Source: Actinomycetota bacterium (GTDB lineage Bacteria; Actinomycetota; Humimicrobiia; Humimicrobiales; Humimicrobiaceae). From it: 13,151 bases of DNA. The translations under genes and the position numbers were made by a program. Position 1 is the first letter of the stretch; every line of letters starts with the position of its first letter. This document shows, piece by piece, positions 6,168 through 12,204 of the stretch. The notes beneath the pieces were generated by a model. It worked only from the letters and a program-made list of their open reading frames with translations, searched no databases and had not been told where the DNA came from. The stretch spans positions 1 to 13,151 of the forward strand of contig JAQVJB010000052.1 of the NCBI GenBank assembly GCA_028695395.1. The letters are read 5' to 3'.

Positions 6168-7319
6168 ATGAAGAAAAACAGATTGATTAAATCAATACAG
6201 GAAATGGTCAAACCTATAAAGTCTGATAAAGATTTATCCATTGAATTTAAGAATCAATTAATTCGCGAGCATAGCAAACGTTTTTTATTATTACTAATCT
6301 TATTAATAGTTTCCCAACTGATATTTATAATTATTGAATTAACCAGCGCACTTCAATGGAAAATGGGGGTTTTTACTTCAAGACTTATTGTGATTTTTGT
6401 TTGTTTGATATTTATTTTTTTGATTTTCTTTTTAAACAGAAAAGCAGAAAAAAATAACAACTTAAAGGTCCTTGGGGGGCTGCTCTCATTTATTTTATTA
6501 ATTACTATTTTGCTCGGCTGTTACTTTGTAGTATTTATGTTTGACAGCGGTGTTTTTAGTTTCAGCGCATTTTTGCTTGTAACTTTTATATTTTCTCTGA
6601 CCCAGATCCATAATCCATACATAACAGGCTTAATGCCGTTTTTGTTCTTGATTGGATTAGCAGTCTATATTTTTTTAACCAGAGCAGATTTTCAGATTTG
6701 GAGTGGTGAATTTTTTATTTCTTTAGTATTTTTATTGTTATTATATTTCGGCAATATCCTCAACTACAACAAACATTTTAAATTATTTATGAAAGAAAAA
6801 GAATTATCCCAGATCAATGAGATACTTGAAGCAATGTCAAATATAGATGAACTTACCGGCATATACAACAGAAGAAGAATAAGTGAAATCATAAAAGATT
6901 ATATTGCTTTGGCTGAAAGATATAATACTTCCTTTTGTATTGCGATGCTGGATATCGATTATTTTAAAAGAGTCAACGATAAATACGGCCATAATACTGG
7001 AGATAACATATTGTATATTTTTTCAAATAATATAAGATTTATGCTTCGTTCCACAGATGTATTTGGAAGATGGGGAGGGGAGGAATTTATAATACTGAGT
7101 CCAAATTGTTTTGAAAACGAAGCCAAGGTTCTTCTAGAGCGTTTACGTAAAAATATTGAAGAATACGAGTTCCCCATAATAGGAAAATTGACTTTCTCTG
7201 CAGGAATAAGTTCTTATAAGGGAAAAGATACCATGTCGCAATTGATAGAAAAAGCTGATATTGCTTTATATACTGCAAAAAAGAAGGGCAGAAACCAGGT
7301 TCGAGTTTACGGGTCTTAG
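6168..7319 (+). CDS. Membrane-bound GGDEF diguanylate cyclase
   Basis: This 383-residue protein has about six predicted membrane helices in the first half (near 38-57, 68-89, 101-125, 130-145, 152-171, 180-199) and a cytoplasmic GGDEF domain from about 215. The domain starts with the usual DELTGIYNRR (227-236), has metal site LDIDYFKRVND, active site GGEEF (303-307) and an intact inhibitory site RSTD (294-297) five residues before it. It ends in ADIALYTAKKKGRNQVRVY. It should make c-di-GMP from two GTP and be subject to product inhibition. The membrane part matches no sensor family I can name. AAGGTAAGG (6149-6157) precedes the ATG by ten bases. No EAL or PilZ gene is in the window. Confidence 0.95.
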   Translation: MKKNRLIKSIQEMVKPIKSDKDLSIEFKNQLIREHSKRFLLLLILLIVSQLIFIIIELTSALQWKMGVFTSRLIVIFVCLIFIFLIFFLNRKAEKNNNLKVLGGLLSFILLITILLGCYFVVFMFDSGVFSFSAFLLVTFIFSLTQIHNPYITGLMPFLFLIGLAVYIFLTRADFQIWSGEFFISLVFLLLLYFGNILNYNKHFKLFMKEKELSQINEILEAMSNIDELTGIYNRRRISEIIKDYIALAERYNTSFCIAMLDIDYFKRVNDKYGHNTGDNILYIFSNNIRFMLRSTDVFGRWGGEEFIILSPNCFENEAKVLLERLRKNIEEYEFPIIGKLTFSAGISSYKGKDTMSQLIEKADIALYTAKKKGRNQVRVYGS

Positions 7320-7357
7320 TTTTAAACGGGGTATTCATTAATCCTGTCTGGCATATA

Positions 7358-7388
7358 GCCCATTAGCTTAATGGATATATCTAATAGG
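7358..7388 (+). other. tRNA 5'-half-like stretch upstream of the DUF7000-like gene
   Basis: The stretch resembles the 5' third of an ordinary tRNA (TTAGCTTAATGGATA resembles a D-arm reading TAGCTCAATGGATAGAGC), but the second D-stem strand is TATC rather than GAGC and no anticodon or T-arm follows. CCATTA/TAATGG (7360-7374) forms a small hairpin with loop GCT. This may be chance or a decayed fragment. Confidence 0.2.
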
Positions 7389-7438
7389 TAAAAATAATTT
7401 ATCTGAATTACAAAAATTTTTATGGATAGGAGCAGTAA

Positions 7439-7924
7439 ATGGATTCGCTGAACAGGCAGATAAATGAATATATTCTACAGCTAAAAAAAGGACACATTCA
7501 AAAAGCATACAAGGGAATCATGTCTTTTATGTCCAGCCTGAAATCACATCTTGAAAACAAATATCCTGAATATATTATAGGCAACTTATATTTTGGCTAT
7601 TTGGATATGACTTACTTTGCATTTACGCCAACCTTTCTAAAACAAAAAAAACTGAAAATAGCCATTGTATTTTTGCATGAACAGGGAAGATTTGAAGTCT
7701 GGCTGGGAGGCAGCAACCGGAAAATACAAGCTGAATATATTGAGCGGATAAGTCATAAAAAGATAGACAAATATAAGCTTTCTAAGATTTTTCCTGGGGT
7801 GGATTCAATTATTGAATCGGTTATTATTGAAAAGCCTGATTTTAATTATCCTGAAGAGCTTAAATTACAAATTGAATGTAAGACTATTGAATTCATAAAA
7901 GATATTAATTCTATGCTGGATTAA
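7439..7924 (+). CDS. DUF7000-like protein of unknown function
   Basis: This is a 161-residue soluble protein with no signal peptide and no membrane helix. From memory it fits the DUF7000 type: an N-terminal YKGIMSFMSSLKSHLENKYP, then GNLYFGYLDMTYFAFTP, the core LKIAIVFLHEQGRFEVWLGG (about 72-91), and GVDSIIESVIIEKPDF followed by a C-terminal helix. The conserved FEVWL and the charged and aromatic residues suggest an alpha/beta fold, but no catalytic site is evident and I do not assign a function. AGGAG (7428-7432) is well placed six bases before the ATG. It lies in a plus-strand run between the diguanylate cyclase and the AlkD gene, separated by about 115 bp on each side. Confidence 0.85.
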   Translation: MDSLNRQINEYILQLKKGHIQKAYKGIMSFMSSLKSHLENKYPEYIIGNLYFGYLDMTYFAFTPTFLKQKKLKIAIVFLHEQGRFEVWLGGSNRKIQAEYIERISHKKIDKYKLSKIFPGVDSIIESVIIEKPDFNYPEELKLQIECKTIEFIKDINSMLD

Positions 7925-8036
7925 AGAAATAATGAATCTTTTTTTTATGCATGTTAGTGGAAATTTATACCGACGTATAAGAAGATTGTTAAGTCAGGAA
8001 AATCATAAAAACATAAAACCATAAAAAGTACAAAAA

Positions 8037-8735
8037 ATGGAATTGGATGGAATAATAAGAAGACTAAAAAGCCAGTATAATCCTCGCAATATCGAAGGTA
8101 TGGCAAGATTTGGAATAAACATAAAAAACAATTACGGATGTTCTATACCTTTTTTAAAAAAACTTGCAAAGGAAATAGGTAAAAATCATAATCTAGCTAT
8201 TCAGCTTTGGGAAACTGAGATTCATGATGCGAGACTTCTTGCAGGTTTTATAGATGAACCCGGACATGTATCAGATGAACAGATGGAAGAATGGGTCAGC
8301 TGTTTTGATTCCTGGGATTTATGTGACCAGGTATGTAATTATCTTTTTTCTTATACGCCTTTTGCCTTTCAAAAAGCAAAAACATGGATTTATTCTGAAA
8401 AAGAATTCATTAAAAGGGCAGGTTTTGTATTAATGGCGCAGCTTGCAGTACATAATAAAAAAGCTGAAGATGCATTATTTGAACAATTCCTGGACCTGAT
8501 TTATAAAAGATCTGCTGATGACAGAAATTATGTAAAAAAAGCAATTAACTGGGCATTAAGACAGGTTGGCAAAAGAAATCTTTATTTAAATAACCAAGCT
8601 TTGAAAACTGCAGAAAATATCTTGCGAAAAGGGGATAAAGCATCAAGATGGATAGCACGAGACGCAATAAAGGAATTAAAGAGTGGAAAAATCATCTCAA
8701 GATTAAGGACTAAAAATCTAAATATTAAAACATGA
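8037..8735 (+). CDS. alkD: AlkD-type DNA alkylation repair glycosylase
   Basis: This 232-residue all-helical HEAT-repeat protein matches AlkD of Bacillus cereus, which removes 3- and 7-alkylpurines from DNA without flipping the base. The catalytic set is present with the right spacing: W93 and D97 in FDSWDLCDQV (family W109 and D113) and W172 in INWALRQVGKRN (family W187). The basic C-terminus (ASRWIARDAIKELKSGK) fits DNA contact. The ATG at 8037 is the first possible start after an in-frame stop at 8022-8024; no Shine-Dalgarno site precedes it. A strong terminator begins three bases after the stop codon, so this is the last gene of the plus-strand run. Confidence 0.95.
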   Translation: MELDGIIRRLKSQYNPRNIEGMARFGINIKNNYGCSIPFLKKLAKEIGKNHNLAIQLWETEIHDARLLAGFIDEPGHVSDEQMEEWVSCFDSWDLCDQVCNYLFSYTPFAFQKAKTWIYSEKEFIKRAGFVLMAQLAVHNKKAEDALFEQFLDLIYKRSADDRNYVKKAINWALRQVGKRNLYLNNQALKTAENILRKGDKASRWIARDAIKELKSGKIISRLRTKNLNIKT

Positions 8736-8737
8736 TT

Positions 8738-8787
8738 AAATAAGGTACCGGATTTAAGCTGATTTAAAAACCGGTACCTTATTTTTT
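8738..8787. terminator. Strong intrinsic terminator between alkD and glnK
   Basis: A perfect 14-bp inverted repeat (8738-8751 and 8771-8784, arms AAATAAGGTACCGG and its complement) surrounds a 19-nt loop. On the plus strand the T-run 8782-8787 follows, which fits termination of alkD. On the minus strand, transcripts from glnK enter the same stem and leave through TTATTT, so it may work in both directions between these convergent genes. Confidence 0.9.
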
Positions 8788-8815
8788 CATATAAAATCAA
8801 ATTACTTATAAATAT

Positions 8816-9157
8816 TTATCCTATTGCTTCCGGTCCTTCTTCGCCGGTTCTGATGCGGATGCATCTTGGAAGCTCAAGAACAAATATTTTTCCATCACCA
8901 ATATTGCCCGTATAAGCACCTTTTCTGATTGCATCGATTGTCTTATCTGCATAATCTTCATTTACTGCAATCTCAAGCCTTATTTTCTTCAGGAGGTTTA
9001 CTTCATGTATGACGCCTCTGTAAGTTTCGGTATATCCTTTTTGCTGTCCGCATCCTAAAACATTTGTAACGGTCATCTTAAAGACTCCAGCATCATAAAG
9101 TGCTTTTTTTACATCCGGCAGTCTGTGCGGCTGAATCATAGCTATTATTAATTTCAT
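8816..9157 (-). CDS. glnK: P-II nitrogen regulatory protein (GlnK/GlnB)
   Basis: This 113-residue P-II signal protein forms trimers that sense ATP/ADP and 2-oxoglutarate and block the ammonium channel. The B-loop TGNIGDGKIFV (83-93), the T-loop start GCGQQKGYTETYRG (35-48) and the C-terminal RIRTGEEG (101-108) are intact. The start is the ATG at 9155-9157 with AGAGG seven bases upstream; a longer reading from 9202 adds 15 residues of basic, non-family sequence and is rejected. Tyr46 is kept, but the position matching Tyr51 of E. coli GlnB, the uridylylated residue, is His. The name glnK is used because it sits 80 bp downstream of amtB on the same strand. Confidence 0.95.
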   Translation of the reverse strand: MKLIIAMIQPHRLPDVKKALYDAGVFKMTVTNVLGCGQQKGYTETYRGVIHEVNLLKKIRLEIAVNEDYADKTIDAIRKGAYTGNIGDGKIFVLELPRCIRIRTGEEGPEAIG

Positions 9158-9196
9158 ATCTGACCTCTTTTTATGTATTTTTATTTTAAAGCTTCT

Positions 9197-9234
9197 AATC
9201 AATCTATCAGTTTTATAATATTATAGGATTGATT
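9197..9234 (-). other. Stem-loop between amtB and glnK
   Basis: AATCAATC (9197-9204) and GATTGATT (9227-9234) form an 8-bp stem whose 22-nt loop contains the perfect palindrome TATAATATTATA (9214-9225). It begins just after the amtB stop codon and could dampen read-through into glnK or protect the amtB mRNA end. The T-run lies on the wrong side for minus-strand termination. Confidence 0.45.
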
Positions 9235-9237
9235 TTT

Positions 9238-10497
9238 TTATTCATTATTAAATATCTGGAAACCGCTATAAGCTTCCATGCCATGCTCCTCAATATCAAG
9301 TCCTTTGAGTTCGGTTTCCCTGGAAACCCTTAAGCCGATTGTGTATTTCATTACAGTGAAAAGAATGAACATACTTGTAAAACTCCAGGCTATAGTACTA
9401 ATAGAGCCTATAAACTGTACTAAAAGCTGATGCCAGCCTCCTCCGTAAAACAAGCCATTCATTGCTCCAAAACCGGCAAGTGAAGCATAGTCAGATTGAG
9501 CAAACAGTCCTACTGCAAGAGTTCCAAAAACACCGCAGACTCCATGTACCGATATTGCACCAACGGGGTCATCAATTTTTAAGATTTTGTCGAAAAAATC
9601 AACTGAGATGACTACCAGTATTCCTGCGATAAAACCTATTATTAAGGCACTTACAGGTGAGACAACAGCACAGCTCGCAGTAATCCCCACCAGACCTGCA
9701 AGAGCACCGTTTAAAACCATTGATGCATCGGGCTTCCTGTATCTTATCCAGACATAGGCAAGAGCTCCCAGAGCACCTGAAGCGCCTGCTAAAGCGGTAT
9801 TTACTGCTACAGGAGCAATAGCGGGACTTGAAGCTGAAAGAGTGCTGCCAGGATTAAATCCAAACCATCCGAACCATAAAATAAGAACACCCAAAGCTGC
9901 AAGCGGAATATTATGTCCAGGAATAGCATTTGATTTGCCGTCTATTGAATACTTACCATATCTTGGCCCAAGGACCAGAGCACCTGCAAGCGCAGAAAAA
10001 CCTCCGACTGAATGCACTACGTTTGAGCCGGCAAAATCTATCATTCCCATTTCCTGAAGCCATCCGCCGCCCCATACCCAGTGGCCTACAACAGGATATA
10101 TGAATGCTGTAATGACAATGCAGAAAATAAGGTAACTATGAAATTTTGTCCTTTCTGCCATAGCTCCTGAAACAATAGTTGCAGCAGTTGCAGCAAATAC
10201 TGCCTGGAAAAGCCATATTGCAAAATTTTTAGTATCAGCGGAATCTGTCAGCGACACTAAAAAGTTATCCGTCCCTATAAATCCTCCTGCTGATTTTCCA
10301 AACATCAAACCATATCCGATAAAAAAGAATAATAGAAGGCCAAGAACAACAGTCATAAAATTCTTCATGATAATGTTGACTGTATTTTTTGCTCGAGTAA
10401 ACCCTGTTTCTACAAGGGTGAAACCTGCATGCATGGAAAAAACTAGAAACGCAGCTATTAAAATCCATAAGATGTCTAGAAGGTTGGAATAGTCCAT
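9238..10497 (-). CDS. amtB: Ammonium transporter Amt/AmtB
   Basis: This 419-residue trimeric inner-membrane ammonium channel should have eleven membrane helices. The twin pore histidines are H162 in VVHSVGGFSALAG and H318 in ISVHGVCGVFG, with the conserved acidic D154 in MIDFAGSNVVHS. There is no cleavable signal peptide; the N-terminus runs directly into helix 1, as in Gram-positive and archaeal Amt. The C-terminal tail (VSRETELKGLDIEEHGMEAY) is the conserved segment that couples to P-II protein. AAAGGGG lies shortly before the ATG. The gene leads into glnK, and three phased TTAAC boxes lie 70-96 bp upstream, so it is likely induced under nitrogen limitation by a regulator not in this window. 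Confidence 0.97.
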   Translation of the reverse strand: MDYSNLLDILWILIAAFLVFSMHAGFTLVETGFTRAKNTVNIIMKNFMTVVLGLLLFFFIGYGLMFGKSAGGFIGTDNFLVSLTDSADTKNFAIWLFQAVFAATAATIVSGAMAERTKFHSYLIFCIVITAFIYPVVGHWVWGGGWLQEMGMIDFAGSNVVHSVGGFSALAGALVLGPRYGKYSIDGKSNAIPGHNIPLAALGVLILWFGWFGFNPGSTLSASSPAIAPVAVNTALAGASGALGALAYVWIRYRKPDASMVLNGALAGLVGITASCAVVSPVSALIIGFIAGILVVISVDFFDKILKIDDPVGAISVHGVCGVFGTLAVGLFAQSDYASLAGFGAMNGLFYGGGWHQLLVQFIGSISTIAWSFTSMFILFTVMKYTIGLRVSRETELKGLDIEEHGMEAYSGFQIFNNE

Positions 10498-10566
10498 ACT
10501 AACCCCTTTCTCAAAATTTATTAATGACTATGCTGGAATATTTTAATCATCAAATTTTAAAAGCAG

Positions 10567-10593
10567 GTTAATATGATGTTAAATCTGTGTTAA
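10567..10593 (-). promoter_or_regulatory. Three TTAAC boxes at 11-bp spacing upstream of amtB
   Basis: On the minus strand TTAAC occurs three times with exactly six bases between copies (plus-strand GTTAA at 10567, 10578 and 10589). Two of the three extend to TTTAACA. Repeats one helical turn apart on the same face are the binding pattern of OmpR/PhoB-family regulators; actinobacterial GlnR boxes (GTnAC-n6-GAAAC) and Bacillus PhoP boxes (TTAACA) share this spacing. The location suits activation of amtB. The regulator is inferred, not seen. Confidence 0.55.
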
Positions 10594-10605
10594 ATATTTA
10601 AGGGA

Positions 10606-11784
10606 TTATTTAAGTTTTTTACTTATTACCGGAACAAAAAACAGGGCAATTAAAGCAATAAAAAGCAATATAAGTATAATATATAAAGTTGATTGAATGC
10701 CGATATTATCTGCAATGCTTCCCATAAGCATTCCTGTGATACCGGCCATACCTGAAGAAAGACCCATGACAAGCGAGGATGCAAGACTTAAATTTTTAGG
10801 AAATAAGTCATGAGATATGCTTATGCAAAGCGGCATGCTGGAAATAAGGAAAAAACCTGAAACAATAAATAAGATAACACCTATTTTTACAGGAGTTTTA
10901 AATATTAAAAATACAAGCGGAATAACTGCTAGATATGATATCTGTATCAGAACATGTCTTTTTAGCTTATCTGAAAAGAAGCTGGCAAATACTCCTCCAA
11001 TACCTCCGAAAAGTCCGAAAAGCATTATAATGACACTTATATTAAATAAACTTATATTGTTTTTAGTAAAATGCAGCGGAAGAAAAGTAAGTAATGATAT
11101 CCACATTACATCTCTTGAGAAAGCGGCGAACCATATTAAGAAAATCGATGCAAGTTTTGCTTTTCTTATCTTAAATATGGATTTAAATTTTAAAGTTCTT
11201 TTGTTTATTTCCTGATTGTTATCAGAAAACTTAAGTTTTTTTATAAGAAACAAAGTCATCAGCAATCCGGGCAGCATGGCAAGAGGTGAAAAATTTATAC
11301 CAATTTTTTCTATTATTGCAATAAAAAATATTGAACCCATCGCATATCCTGCATTTCCTCCAAGCGATATTATGGAATTGCCAAAACCTTTTTTTCTACC
11401 TGAATACTGTGCGCCTATTGCTGCACTTGGCGGATGAAAAGCTGATACACCGAGATTCCCGATAAATAAAAAAAGCAATATTAAAAAATAATTAGGCAGG
11501 ATTGCTATAAGCGATATAAACAAAGATGCTGTCAGAAGCCCAAAGGCCATATACTTTTTGACGCCATGTTTGTCTGAAAGAATTCCAAAAAAAGGTTGCG
11601 TAATGCTGTTTGATATTTGTGATACAGCTGTAAGAACTGAAACCTGGAAAATAGAGAGATTAAATTTAACTGCAAGAAGAGGTATCAATCCGACTATAAA
11701 AGCAGGATAAAGATCGATTATAAAATGCGATATTGTTGAAAAAAATATATTTTTGTTTTTTGTCTCTGCAACATTGTTTAACAT
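10606..11784 (-). CDS. MFS transporter, fosmidomycin-resistance (Fsr)-like
   Basis: This is a 392-residue major facilitator protein with about twelve hydrophobic segments. The loop 2-3 signature is GILSDKHGVKK (67-77). An early acidic residue in helix 1 (HFIIDLYPAF, 20-29) and the GNLGVSAFHPPSAA motif (109-122) are those I associate with the Fsr branch, whose members export fosmidomycin and other small molecules by proton exchange. The real substrate is unknown. The ATG at 11782-11784 has no Shine-Dalgarno site. It ends 108 bp before amtB on the same strand, with the phased TTAAC boxes in the gap, so amtB probably has its own promoter. It diverges from the SRP RNA gene. Confidence 0.88.
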   Translation of the reverse strand: MLNNVAETKNKNIFFSTISHFIIDLYPAFIVGLIPLLAVKFNLSIFQVSVLTAVSQISNSITQPFFGILSDKHGVKKYMAFGLLTASLFISLIAILPNYFLILLFLFIGNLGVSAFHPPSAAIGAQYSGRKKGFGNSIISLGGNAGYAMGSIFFIAIIEKIGINFSPLAMLPGLLMTLFLIKKLKFSDNNQEINKRTLKFKSIFKIRKAKLASIFLIWFAAFSRDVMWISLLTFLPLHFTKNNISLFNISVIIMLFGLFGGIGGVFASFFSDKLKRHVLIQISYLAVIPLVFLIFKTPVKIGVILFIVSGFFLISSMPLCISISHDLFPKNLSLASSLVMGLSSGMAGITGMLMGSIADNIGIQSTLYIILILLFIALIALFFVPVISKKLK

Positions 11785-11885
11785 ATCTAAGAAATTCTAC
11801 TATTTTAAATTTTAATATCAATAAATTTTAAATAATTTTGATGCTAAGTGATTTTTTATTTGTATATATTTTTTTTATTATTTAA

Positions 11886-11891
11886 TATAAT
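11886..11891 (+). promoter_or_regulatory. -10 box for the SRP RNA gene
   Basis: A perfect TATAAT ends six bases before the predicted 5' end of the SRP RNA at 11898, the normal distance to a transcription start. The -35 region (about 11860-11868, TTGTATATA) is a poor match at standard spacing. Confidence 0.65.
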
Positions 11892-11897
11892 CTTATT

Positions 11898-12170
11898 GAC
11901 CATGCTAGGTGGGGAGCTAGCGGTGCCCTGTAACTCACAATCCGCTACAGTGAGGCTGAATGCCGGAATATGAGGTTTACTGGTGATAGGGTTAGCTGGT
12001 TTGAAAGTGGTGTTGAAAACCGGGTCTTGTGCGGCAAAGATTTACAAACCCCGTCAGGTCCGAAAGGAAGCAGCGGTAAGTAAAATACTTTGGGTGCCAC
12101 AAGGAAGCCTGGTTGGAGCTAACTGCATTCTGTGCACTTGTTGCCATAAATCGAAGTCCGGTGCATGGTC
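11898..12170 (+). ncRNA. ffs: Signal recognition particle RNA, large Alu-containing type
   Basis: This is the roughly 273-nt RNA of the signal recognition particle, which with Ffh targets nascent membrane proteins. The ends pair: GACCATGC (11898-11905) with GCATGGTC (12163-12170). The Alu domain at the 5' end has the conserved GGTGCCCTGTAA (11922-11933). The Ffh-binding helix 8 is at about 12052-12076, with GTCAGGTCC-GAAA-GGAAGCAGC showing the GNRA tetraloop and the symmetric and asymmetric loops. The length is that of Bacillus-type 6S/scRNA rather than the short E. coli 4.5S form. dnaX follows 34 bp downstream, an arrangement also known in Bacillus subtilis. The ends may be off by a few bases. 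Confidence 0.95.
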
Positions 12171-12204
12171 TTTAAAAAAATAAATCGTTAATCTCTTCAT
12201 AAAT

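Noticed and set aside
7289..7304. AAACCAGGTTCGAG at the end of the GGDEF gene as a further copy of the segment A end
   Set aside because: It encodes the conserved NQVRV of the GGDEF C-terminus, and no hairpin or tRNA end is nearby. The match is coincidental.
4824..8735. A phage-defence island
   Set aside because: No nuclease, helicase, TIR, retron, toxin-antitoxin or other defence hallmark is found. The genes are ordinary accessory enzymes plus one unknown.
9158..9202. A 15-residue N-terminal extension of the P-II protein starting at 9202
   Set aside because: P-II proteins start with the MKLIIAMIQP-type strand, and AGAGG is correctly placed for the ATG at 9157. The extra residues are basic and unlike the family.
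11983..12183. A 66-residue open frame inside the SRP RNA region
   Set aside because: It lies within the folded SRP RNA, including helix 8, has no ribosome site, and its translation resembles no protein.
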